Notes under the pieces: model-generated | Told to the model about the DNA's origin: nothing | Database searches by the model: none | The model's input: the letters and a program-made list of their open reading frames with translations, nothing else | Program-made: the position numbers and the translations under genes | Shown here: piece by piece, positions 1-6,992 of the stretch | How the letters are laid out: the number at the start of each line of letters is the position of its first letter | How positions within the stretch are numbered: position 1 is the first letter of the stretch | Assembly (NCBI GenBank): GCA_007695365.1 | Contig: REDV01000060.1 | Span: 1 to 55,962 of the forward strand | Origin: Cryomorphaceae bacterium | Lineage (GTDB): Bacteria > Bacteroidota > Bacteroidia > Flavobacteriales_D > SKUL01 | Length of the DNA stretch: 55,962 nt | Reading direction: 5' to 3'

Positions 1-75
1 AGGGCTCAAACGCAGTTAGGTTCCTGAGGGGAGCGAAGGGCTGCAAGTGCGTTTGAGCCTTAGATGTTGTGGGTA
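1..75 (-). other. attC-like recombination site, partial (site C)
   Basis: Seen: a perfect 12-bp inverted repeat (3-14 with 48-59) around a loop of about 33 nt. Read on the minus strand it is preceded by ACCCACAAC (67-75), only 4 bp after the nuclease stop codon. That box is the exact complement of the first bases of the same cassette (1794-1803), as expected for the R'' box of a cassette's own attC. The distal R' box would lie outside the window, so the site is truncated. Inference: 3' recombination site of the nuclease cassette. Confidence 0.6.
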
Positions 76-79
76 GTTC

Positions 80-1777
80 TTATTCCCAAATCTCCTGTTT
101 AATTGTCGAAAGCTTTTCATTTTTAAGGTGCTCAGTGGCCCTGAAAACATCTCTTTGTTCAATTTCCTCTTGCGTCTGCCTTTTAATGGATTTCAAAAGC
201 TTCTTTCCAATGCTGAGTTTAACCCTATCTGTATTAAAACTATCTAAGCAGTTTGTACTAATTCGTCCATTGTTAACTCTAGGTCCACCCCTGTATTGTT
301 CGGTCAATGCAAGCTGTGTCATGTGATTAATGTAGGTCTCCATAGACTTCACTCTATTTTCTTCAATTGCAGCCTGAAGTATCTGATTATATCTTTCATC
401 AGTTAATTCGGGGAAGATGGATTGTAAATGGTCCTTGTTCAAAAAGTTTGATTCAATATCAGTTCCTGCAGTGAAAAATATATCCAACCCAGCATCACTT
501 GCCTTTTGAGCTATATCACGCTTTTCATCTTCACTTAAATAATCTGAATCCCTATGTATTATAATTCGAGCATTGGGAGCATGCTTTTTGATAAAAGCGG
601 CCAAAACAACAGCAGTATCCAATTTTGAACAACCATCATAAGCCCAAACATCAGTTTCATCAAGGTTAAATTCATTTGCCATGAGAATAGCTTTTAATGG
701 TTTAGTGATTGAGTCCTCCGTCAATACAATACACTTAATATTGCCATTATTCAAGAAGTCACCCTTATCTAATGCACCAATTTCCAATAGGACTTTGACA
801 AAATTGTAATCTTCTTCGCTCAATTTTCCATCAACTATCCAATGAACCTCAGCTACCTCTTGAAAAGAATCAAGCAGGTGTCTTGAGTGGGTACTTAAAA
901 TGATTTGAAACCCTAATTCTGTTGTTAGTTCATGAAGTTTTCCGGCTATGATTTTCTGATTTTGTGGATGTAAATGACTGTCGGGTTCATCAAGAATCAA
1001 AAATTTGGGTCTGTACAAATGCAAGTATGAAAGAATCTGAATTGTCTGAAGTACGCCAGTGCCGTAAGTGTCAATTGGCAGATTCAAATCTCCTTTGATA
1101 ATATAAACATCAATGTTGTCGTCCCTTCTTGGGTTAAATGAAATTTCTATAGATATATCTGGGAAAATATCATTGAGATCTTCATGAAATGCGCTCCACT
1201 TCTCCGCATTTTGTGACAAAATCAATAGGATATTTCTAAAAACACTGTTTGCGTTTCCCTTAGCAGCAGTTTTTCTAACTATACCTTCGCTTTTAAACTG
1301 CTCAAAAGCTGCAATTCCTGCTAACCCTGGAACATAAATTGAAAATGGACTTTCAATGTTTCGGATTTGTTGTCCTAGCGCTTGTCCATCAATTGCTACA
1401 AGAAGATTTTTATTGCGGCCTTTTCTGAGTGTGAATTCTGCGGTTTCATTTGAATCAGATTCTGTAAACTTAACGAGAATAGCTTCTTCAACTTTCTGAC
1501 TTAGAGACCCGCCATTCCCCAGCGTGTAAATATCGTTGGTAGGTGTGTACAATATTTGTTCCGGAGTCAATGATGTTGAGAGCCTATCATTTTTCCAATT
1601 TGTTCTTCGAAATTCAGCAAGTGATGTAGTTTGAGCAATTGAAATCGAAAACTGAATAGCTTGTAAAATTGAACTTTTTCCAGCATTATTACCCCCAACC
1701 AAAACATTTATATTGTCAAGTCTAAGCTCGAGTTCTTCGATATTCTTAAACCTTGATATTTCAATCTTATCTATCAT
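80..1777 (-). CDS. OLD-family ATP-dependent nuclease (ABC-type ATPase with TOPRIM domain)
   Basis: Predicted DNA-targeting ATPase/nuclease of 565 aa. The N-terminal ABC/SMC-like ATPase has a P-loop GGNNAGKSS at about residues 28-36, Walker B LILDEPDSHLHP at about 260-271 and an H-loop STHSRH near 295. A TOPRIM domain follows, with its acidic Glu in LTEDS (about 354), HRDSD (about 408-412) and DIESN (about 440). This order and length match the OLD family, including GajA of the Gabija anti-phage system. I chose the ATG at 1777; an in-frame TTG at 1792 would add five residues before the conserved start. The gene is AT-rich and alone in its cassette, following a helicase cassette. Known for the family: nucleotide-regulated nicking or cleavage of DNA. 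A defence role here is inferred. Confidence 0.8.
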   Translation of the reverse strand: MIDKIEISRFKNIEELELRLDNINVLVGGNNAGKSSILQAIQFSISIAQTTSLAEFRRTNWKNDRLSTSLTPEQILYTPTNDIYTLGNGGSLSQKVEEAILVKFTESDSNETAEFTLRKGRNKNLLVAIDGQALGQQIRNIESPFSIYVPGLAGIAAFEQFKSEGIVRKTAAKGNANSVFRNILLILSQNAEKWSAFHEDLNDIFPDISIEISFNPRRDDNIDVYIIKGDLNLPIDTYGTGVLQTIQILSYLHLYRPKFLILDEPDSHLHPQNQKIIAGKLHELTTELGFQIILSTHSRHLLDSFQEVAEVHWIVDGKLSEEDYNFVKVLLEIGALDKGDFLNNGNIKCIVLTEDSITKPLKAILMANEFNLDETDVWAYDGCSKLDTAVVLAAFIKKHAPNARIIIHRDSDYLSEDEKRDIAQKASDAGLDIFFTAGTDIESNFLNKDHLQSIFPELTDERYNQILQAAIEENRVKSMETYINHMTQLALTEQYRGGPRVNNGRISTNCLDSFNTDRVKLSIGKKLLKSIKRQTQEEIEQRDVFRATEHLKNEKLSTIKQEIWE

Positions 1778-1793
1778 TTGTGTCTTTTTCAAT

Positions 1794-1929
1794 TACCCAC
1801 AACGGCTCTGTATAAAAAACGTAGGGCTTTCGGAGCACTTTCCTGTCAGCCGAGCAGGAAGTTCATTAAGAGCACTAAACTCTTTGCAACCCTTGTCCGC
1901 CCTATGTTTTCTATACTTTGTTAGCGGCA
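1794..1929 (-). other. attC-like recombination site between helicase and nuclease cassettes (site B)
   Basis: Seen: a long imperfect palindrome. Read on the minus strand it opens with TGCCGCTAAC (1929-1920), runs through arms containing ACATAGGGC and GCCCTACGT that pair across a structured loop of about 70 nt, and closes with GTTGTGGGTA (1803-1794). The arms pair with a few unpaired bases, like the extrahelical bases of attC sites. The opening box complements the start of the helicase cassette (4650-4641), and the closing box matches the start of the nuclease cassette. Each half therefore belongs to the cassette it should. Confidence 0.65.
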
Positions 1930-4649
1930 TACCCTTTTTTGTTTTTTCAATTTACCCATTCTTGATAGTCACAACCGTACAAGAAATTTGAGCAACCATA
2001 AAAAGCCCATTGTTTTCCGTTCTTAGTCCCGCTTCTTTTAACAAGGTCTGCGGTTACACATCGTGGACATTTCTTTATCAATGAATTGTCACTTTCTAAT
2101 TCCAATTCTGAGATGAACTTTGATTTGTATGAACTGTCTGCAACGAAAAAAACGTTTTCTTTAGCTCTGGTCATTGCAACATAAAACAGTCGTCTTTCTT
2201 CTCCATTTTCAAATTGGTCAGCTTCACTTAGCAGTAGGTTTAATACATTGTCATCTGACATTTCAGAAGGGAATCCATGCTTCCCTGAATTGCAATTTAT
2301 GATAATAACTATATCTGCTTCAAGTCCCTTCGCTTTATGAACCGACAGGAATTGAGCCTGTATGGTTCTCGTTTCTCCTTCTTCTGTTTTTACGTTGTAT
2401 GAAAGTGTTCCACTTTCCTTGTTAATCCGAAAAACGTGATGTTCATTTTTTACTCTGTCAATATCAAAATTATACCTACCCAAAATAAATATTTCCTTGC
2501 TTTCAATATTATCGGTCGTTTCTAATAGTTTATCAAAAATTTGTTTTAGAGCAAAAGTATCGTCTTGATTGTCAGTGACAGAATAATGAATTTCATAGTA
2601 AGTTTTGCCCAAATTGGATTTACCCTTTAGTTCCTTTCTTGCTTGGTTAGGGTTCTTTTGAATGAACTCACTGGAAAGATTTACTAACGGATTGTGAAAA
2701 CGATAAGTAGTTTCAATTTTGGATTTAACTGTGTACCCAAAGTAATTCTCAAACTCTTTGAATAGGGCAATATCACTACCACTAAATCGGTAGATTGATT
2801 GCCAATCATCACCAACACAGAATAATTTGCAGGCTGGATTATTATTTTTTATTGCTTTGACGAGTTGATACCTGCCAATGGAAATATCTTGAAACTCATC
2901 AATTATCACATAACCAAAGGTTCTGTTGTAACTTCCAATAGTAAGATAGCTTGATGCCTTATTAATCATATCGCTAAAATCAATTTCATTTCTTTCGGCT
3001 AATCGATTTTCATAGCGTTCAAAAATCGGCTCAATGATTTTAATGAATAAATCATTTCTCCTCTTTTGAAAATTGTCTTGGGTTTGTCCGTTTTTATTAA
3101 TTACGTCCTTGATTGTATAGCTGTTGGATTTCATTAATGTTATAAAGGTTTGAAACAAAGCAATAAAGCTGCTAACTTCTTCTTGTGCTGCTTCATTTAT
3201 TATTTCCCATATTTCTCTTGGTGATTTAGGTTTTAAGGTTATGCCCGCTTCAATTAAATTTTTAGTTAGATTTTCAAATAGACTGTCTTCCGACATTTCA
3301 TAGCTGAAAGTTTCAATCAATGAAGTACCATATCTTTCGTGCATTTTTCTTGCCCATTCTATTTTGTCCCAATATTTATCTTTCGCTTCTTCTTGAGTTT
3401 CTCCGTCTTTTGCGAACCAATGAGGGACATCACCGTTCCTTGAAACGCCAAAATGTTCTATATATACCTTTCTTCCGTTTTGAATTATGGTAAAATCGGG
3501 CTTGTATTGTCTGTATGCTCGTGTAGCCGTATCGTGTTCGTATGGATATTCATATTCGTAGTTGATACTATTAAATAAAAGGAAGTTTGCAATCCGGCAT
3601 TCTTCAATACTTTTTACGACTTCCATCTTGTAAGTTGTTCTGCCTCTTACTGGAATTTCTTTGACTTTATATGTTCTAAAATTCTGGTCTTTGAGGTATT
3701 GAACGTAATCACCTTGATTTTCAAATTCAAACTGCGACTTAGTTGGCTTTAAAAAATCAGTAAAGTATTGCGTTACTTGTTGCAAGTAACTTTCGTTTTG
3801 AATTAATTCTTTGAAATACTTGGTAAGTAGTGGCCTGAACTGGCTTTCATCAAAAATACTCGGCTGTTTTCCTTCAACTTCAGCAATGACGTCTTTGCCG
3901 AATTTATGAAATGTTTTTGCTTCAACTCCATCAATATCTATTCTGTCTGCAAGAGTAGAAGCTGATTTATTGGTAAAAGAGATAAGCAAAATTTCTTCCG
4001 GGGCAATTTTGTAACGGTCAATTACATAATTCACTTTTCCAACTATGGTTGTTGTTTTCCCGGAACCTGCACCCGCTATTACAATATTGTTGTCCTCATC
4101 CGTTACTATTGCCGTTCTTTGTTGTGTGTCAAGTTTCCTCCCTTCAATATTGTCAAAAAATCGATCGTAATTCTTTAATTCATCTTTTACAAATTGTTTA
4201 TTGAAGTCGTTGCGAAAGGTTTTGGCATTTTTGAAATAATTCTGAAAAGTCTTTATCGTCTGAACTTCTGTATCCGACAATCCAATTTTTTCGTAGGGTT
4301 TGTCTTTGATTTCATTAAAAAGGGTGGCCTGCTTGTTTGTCCAAACAGTTAAAGGATAGTTAGCAAAATAGCCGTTTTGAAAGTCAAGATGTTTTGAAAA
4401 CAGGTCAACTGATGATTTTATACTGTCGAGTTTTGAAGTGAAAAAATCAAAGAGGCGTTGTCTTGCAGCCTCTCTTTCTCTGGCTAATTTTTCTTCAAGT
4501 TCTTTTTTCTTTCGCTTTTTCTCCTTGTCCCACCGATAGAGTAAAAGTCCTCCGACAAAAAGTACTACTATTATTATAAATCCTGTGATAATTTTCATTT
4601 GTCATTCTTGATTTCAAGATAGCAGTAAGTTTCTTTGGGTTGCCGCTAA
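1803..4649 (-). mobile_element. Integron-like gene cassette carrying the UvrD/HelD-type helicase
   Basis: One minus-strand gene is bounded by perfect complementary 10-bp boxes, TGCCGCTAAC at 4641-4650 and GTTAGCGGCA at 1920-1929. Taking the G/TT crossover rule of integrons, the mobile unit would run from 4649 down to 1803 and include site B as its own attC. There is a leader of about 50 bp before the gene, and the stop codon is 17 bp from the attC box. No integrase, attI or transposase is visible, so this may be an array without a linked integrase. Confidence 0.55.
1947..4598 (-). CDS. Membrane-anchored helicase IV-like (HelD/UvrD superfamily 1) helicase with nuclease-like insert and zinc finger
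   Basis: Predicted superfamily 1 DNA helicase, 883 aa. Order: a transmembrane segment at residues 5-21 followed by a charged coiled coil (about 24-50); motif I GAGSGKTTT near 175; motif II IDEFQD (566-571); motif III VGDDWQSIYRFSG (595-607), the signature of E. coli helicase IV; motif V near 750; motif VI YVAMTRA near 806. Between motifs Ia and II lies an insert with KPDFTI (366-371) and YIEHFG (379-384), resembling a degenerate PD-(D/E)XK fold. The C-terminus has four cysteines (844, 847, 869, 876) like a topoisomerase zinc finger. It starts at ATG 4598 and is alone in its cassette, upstream of the OLD nuclease. Helicase identity is firm; a defence function is inferred from the neighbour. 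Confidence 0.85.
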   Translation of the reverse strand: MKIITGFIIIVVLFVGGLLLYRWDKEKKRKKKELEEKLAREREAARQRLFDFFTSKLDSIKSSVDLFSKHLDFQNGYFANYPLTVWTNKQATLFNEIKDKPYEKIGLSDTEVQTIKTFQNYFKNAKTFRNDFNKQFVKDELKNYDRFFDNIEGRKLDTQQRTAIVTDEDNNIVIAGAGSGKTTTIVGKVNYVIDRYKIAPEEILLISFTNKSASTLADRIDIDGVEAKTFHKFGKDVIAEVEGKQPSIFDESQFRPLLTKYFKELIQNESYLQQVTQYFTDFLKPTKSQFEFENQGDYVQYLKDQNFRTYKVKEIPVRGRTTYKMEVVKSIEECRIANFLLFNSINYEYEYPYEHDTATRAYRQYKPDFTIIQNGRKVYIEHFGVSRNGDVPHWFAKDGETQEEAKDKYWDKIEWARKMHERYGTSLIETFSYEMSEDSLFENLTKNLIEAGITLKPKSPREIWEIINEAAQEEVSSFIALFQTFITLMKSNSYTIKDVINKNGQTQDNFQKRRNDLFIKIIEPIFERYENRLAERNEIDFSDMINKASSYLTIGSYNRTFGYVIIDEFQDISIGRYQLVKAIKNNNPACKLFCVGDDWQSIYRFSGSDIALFKEFENYFGYTVKSKIETTYRFHNPLVNLSSEFIQKNPNQARKELKGKSNLGKTYYEIHYSVTDNQDDTFALKQIFDKLLETTDNIESKEIFILGRYNFDIDRVKNEHHVFRINKESGTLSYNVKTEEGETRTIQAQFLSVHKAKGLEADIVIIINCNSGKHGFPSEMSDDNVLNLLLSEADQFENGEERRLFYVAMTRAKENVFFVADSSYKSKFISELELESDNSLIKKCPRCVTADLVKRSGTKNGKQWAFYGCSNFLYGCDYQEWVN

Positions 4650-4737
4650 CGTACATATATCCGCAACTTTCCCCCCAAACTTGCGGATATTTCCCATATG
4701 TGCGAAGGAAGGCATGGCTTATATACGTCGTTGGCTC
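4641..4737 (-). other. attC-like site at the leading end of the cassette array (site A)
   Basis: Seen: an imperfect palindrome. Read on the minus strand it starts GAGCCAACG (4737-4729), contains an inner hairpin of ten-base arms (ATATCCGCAA with TTGCGGATAT) and outer arms ACGTATATA with TATATGTACGT, and ends CGTTAGCGGCA. The last box is the start of the helicase cassette. No upstream copy of the complementary box GTTGGCTC occurs before 4990, so this is not the end of a complete preceding cassette. It may be the fixed primary insertion site or a remnant. A promoter abuts it. Confidence 0.55.
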
Positions 4738-4767
4738 AAAGTTATACCTATTTTTTATACTACCAAA
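4737..4767 (-). promoter_or_regulatory. Consensus Bacteroidota promoter reading into the cassette array
   Basis: On the minus strand, TTTG (4767-4764), exactly 19 bases, then TAACTTTG (4744-4737) is a complete match to the Bacteroidota housekeeping promoter (-33 TTTG, -7 TAnnTTTG). Transcription would begin about 7 nt later, inside site A, and run into the helicase cassette. Its position at the leading edge of the array is like that of a cassette promoter (Pc). Confidence 0.6.
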
Positions 4768-4989
4768 TCATCCAGGGGCGAAACAAGCTTCTCGTAGCCT
4801 TTCCGGGTAACATGGCTGTGCAGATCCCGGTAGTACCCATCACGCCCCACACCCACCCATCTCAAATAAGCCCGTTGTTACGGCAAAATACCTCTTTAAC
4901 CTGTGTCCACCCAGAGAGATGCAGGTCTGCGAACCCGTCATCCTCCTCCACAAAAGTTTCGTGATACAGCTCTGAGGAAAGTTTGCTCC
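4738..4989. other. Intergenic stretch between the cassette array and the vitamin operon
   Basis: No convincing gene lies here. Apart from the promoter at its left end it contains a short minus-strand frame (about 4869-4983, ending at a TGA) whose composition looks protein-like but which has no good start and no recognisable domain. It could be a decayed coding remnant. A small hairpin (4973-4978 with 4987-4992) overlaps the stop codon of the upstream gene without a following T-run. Confidence 0.4.
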
Positions 4990-6138
4990 TCAATCCCCCC
5001 TCACCAACCCCACCAGCGCCATCATGGCACTTTGGTTTCTTTCTTTCCGGGTGCCGGATATTTCTACCACAGGGCGGTCTTTGAGCAGGGCGCGGTATTG
5101 CTCAAAAAGCTCGTCGCGGCGGTGCGGGTCCTCGCGCAGGGGGTCTTCCTCGTAGGGAATATCAGGACGGCACAGCAGGTACAACACGGGCGTAAACTGC
5201 TCGTGCATGGCGCGCAATGCGGGTGGCTCGGGCCCCAGCTTGTCGCGGTGCCAAAGCAACACCACCTCCGGACCGGTATCGCTGATGGCAAACAAGGCGG
5301 CGCGTTGGGAGCTTTGCCGGATGGCCTCAAGCTGCATACGCGCAATGTTCACCAGGTCATCAGAGGTATAGGGCTGCTCCAGCTGCTCCAGGTAAGCGCG
5401 GGCCTGTTCTTCGGCCCAGGGCTGAAACGTAGCCTTCGACAAATCTTTGGCAAGGGTGGTTTTGCCCGAACATTCCGGACCGGTAATCACCACCACGGGC
5501 TTCGGGTCGCCGTGGTTCTCCGGTTCCTCCGGCTCCGGCAGCGGCTCCTGCGCGCGGTACTCCTTTCGCCACTGTACAAATCCGTAGGCGGCCATACCGG
5601 TATAAAGCAGCATCAGCAGGGCAAAGTAATCCAGTCCGCGGGTGTAGTACAACCACACCGAAAGCGCGTCAATGGCTATCCAGTAAATCCAGTTGCTGAG
5701 CACCTTGCGCGCCACCATAAAGGTTGCCGCAATGCTGAAAGTGGTGGTCATGGCGTCGGCAAAGGGCAGCTCGGCGTCGGTCAGCTCGCTCAACAAACTG
5801 AACAAGCCAATACCGGCAATGCCCGAAACCACGATGAGCAACACGTGCCTGTCGGTTCGCCACTCCACAATGCGAAAGTTACCGTCGTCGCCCCGGGCTT
5901 TGCTCCACTGCCACCAGCCGTACACCGCCATCACCACATAAAACAGGTACAAGGCAGACTCCGCGTAGAGTTTCACGGTAAAAAACAGCACCACGCTGAT
6001 GGCCGAAGCCAGTCCGCCAAACAGCCAGCACCAGATGCTGCGCCGGGCGGCCAGAAAAACGTAGAGCAGCGAAAACACCACGGCTGCCTGCTCCATTTGA
6101 GGCGCCCATTCTTCCATCAGCTCCAGCAGCGGCCGCAT
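4990..6138 (-). CDS. PnuC/PnuT-family vitamin transporter fused to a NadR-like kinase domain
   Basis: Fusion protein, 382 aa. Residues about 15-190 form a multi-pass PnuC-family membrane domain, with the aromatic motif YGWWQW near 73-78. After an acidic linker (about 198-212), residues 214-382 form a P-loop kinase like the ribosylnicotinamide kinase of NadR, with GPECSGKT at 220-227, DTGPEVVLLW (Walker B region) and a lid with DPHRRDELFEQY. Known: PnuC facilitates diffusion of nicotinamide riboside, and the kinase traps it as the phosphate. The start codon overlaps the stop of a thiamine-binding-type gene (TGATG), which raises the alternative that the substrate is thiamine (PnuT). It is the last gene of the ribF operon. 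Fold assignment is firm; substrate is uncertain. Confidence 0.8.
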   Translation of the reverse strand: MRPLLELMEEWAPQMEQAAVVFSLLYVFLAARRSIWCWLFGGLASAISVVLFFTVKLYAESALYLFYVVMAVYGWWQWSKARGDDGNFRIVEWRTDRHVLLIVVSGIAGIGLFSLLSELTDAELPFADAMTTTFSIAATFMVARKVLSNWIYWIAIDALSVWLYYTRGLDYFALLMLLYTGMAAYGFVQWRKEYRAQEPLPEPEEPENHGDPKPVVVITGPECSGKTTLAKDLSKATFQPWAEEQARAYLEQLEQPYTSDDLVNIARMQLEAIRQSSQRAALFAISDTGPEVVLLWHRDKLGPEPPALRAMHEQFTPVLYLLCRPDIPYEEDPLREDPHRRDELFEQYRALLKDRPVVEISGTRKERNQSAMMALVGLVRGD

Positions 6139-6389
6139 CAGTTCAACAGGTCGCCTTTCAGAAATTTCACCGCAAACACATACTTACCGTCCTGCAGAAA
6201 AGTGCTTTTCATTTCCTGCTGAATGGCGTTGAGCAGGGCGTCATAGTCGCCGGATACCTGCGTGCTGGTGGCGTTCACCTTTACGGTAAAACCGGGGTGT
6301 GCCCTGAGTCGCGCAATAAAATCGTCAATGGCAGGTATGTAGTTTTGGTTGAGGGGGTACAAACTGATTTCGGCGGTGGCTTTGAGCAT
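6138..6389 (-). CDS. Thiamine-binding (YkoF/MTH1187-like) small protein
   Basis: Small 83-aa cytoplasmic protein with the ferredoxin-like fold of the thiamine-binding protein family (DUF77/Thiamine_BP). It begins with a beta strand in ATAEISLYPL, followed by an aspartate-rich helix, a central strand FTVKVNATSTQVSG and the closing helix and strand. Family members bind thiamine or its hydroxymethylpyrimidine part. It overlaps the start of the PnuC-kinase fusion by one base, implying translational coupling and a shared substrate. It follows the LRR gene by 12 bp. The fold assignment rests on motif resemblance over a short protein. Confidence 0.65.
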   Translation of the reverse strand: MLKATAEISLYPLNQNYIPAIDDFIARLRAHPGFTVKVNATSTQVSGDYDALLNAIQQEMKSTFLQDGKYVFAVKFLKGDLLN

Positions 6390-6401
6390 GTTGATGGGTT
6401 T

Positions 6402-6992
6402 TTAACGGCAATCGCAGGGAGCCGAAAAATGAAAATTTACATTGGGCAGCGCCTCTTTGAGCCAGCTCTGCTCGTCGCGATCTACCTCTACCATGCGCAA
6501 ATCCACTTCGCGCAGGGAGCTCATTTTTTCAATCGCCACAGGAAAGCGGCTCACCCGGGTACTCCACAAATCAAGCACTTCGAGTTTTTGCATGTTCACC
6601 ATTTCGTCGGGCAGCCGCGAAATGGGGTTTTTCCCCAGCTTGAGAATCCGCAATTGGGGCAGGCCAATAACCTCCTCCGGAAAACGCTCCAGCTTGTTTT
6701 GGGTGAGGTCTAATTTTTCAAGATGCACCAGCGCCGAAATTTCCGCCGGAATTTGGGTGATTTTGCCTTTTTTCAGGGTAAGGCTCCGGAGGTTGGTAAG
6801 GGTGAACACCTCCGGGGGAATTTCACCCTTTTTCACATTGAGGCGCAGGTAGTACACCGCGTCGGGGTCGCGAAGGGCTTCCTGCAAACTCCTGAATTCA
6901 TAGTCGTAATCCTGCTGCAGGTCTTCAATAAACTGCGCCCGTGAGCCGGTAGCCATCAGCAGTAAAAACGCTATGGTCAGGAAGTTTTTCAT
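6402..6992 (-). CDS. Secreted leucine-rich repeat protein
   Basis: 196 aa with an N-terminal signal peptide ending near residue 19 (SRAQ). Residues about 45-165 carry leucine-rich repeats of the bacterial type, seen as repeated LxxLxLxxNxIxxLP units (for example LEKLDLTQNKLERFP and LRILKLGKNPISRLP). A short cysteine-containing tail (CDC) ends the protein, and there is no sorting domain. LRR proteins mediate protein-protein contacts; no specific partner can be named. Its ATG overlaps the ribF stop codon (ATGA), so it is co-translated with a flavin enzyme, an odd pairing. Confidence 0.75.
   Translation of the reverse strand: MKNFLTIAFLLLMATGSRAQFIEDLQQDYDYEFRSLQEALRDPDAVYYLRLNVKKGEIPPEVFTLTNLRSLTLKKGKITQIPAEISALVHLEKLDLTQNKLERFPEEVIGLPQLRILKLGKNPISRLPDEMVNMQKLEVLDLWSTRVSRFPVAIEKMSSLREVDLRMVEVDRDEQSWLKEALPNVNFHFSAPCDCR

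Larger units (their letters stand above)
1..1802 (-). mobile_element. Integron-like gene cassette carrying the OLD-family nuclease (partial at window edge)
   Basis: A single minus-strand gene lies between a leading box at 1794-1803 and a trailing box at 66-75. The two boxes are perfect 10-bp complements (GTTGTGGGTA / TACCCACAAC). The gene starts about 25 bp inside the leading edge and stops 4 bp before the trailing box, the compact layout of integron cassettes. The DNA is clearly more AT-rich than the genome beyond 5 kb. The far end of its attC site is outside the window. The cassette interpretation is inferred from boundary geometry; no integrase gene is visible. Confidence 0.55.

Noticed and set aside
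80-4598. Classical transposon with terminal inverted repeats
   Set aside because: The inverted repeats pair within each gene unit and change from unit to unit, there is no transposase, and the junctions are palindromic sites rather than target duplications. Integron-like cassettes fit better.
4903-6222. Long plus-strand frame of 439 codons
   Set aside because: It lies opposite the PnuC-kinase gene, has the Arg/His/Gln-rich composition of an antisense frame, and matches no family.
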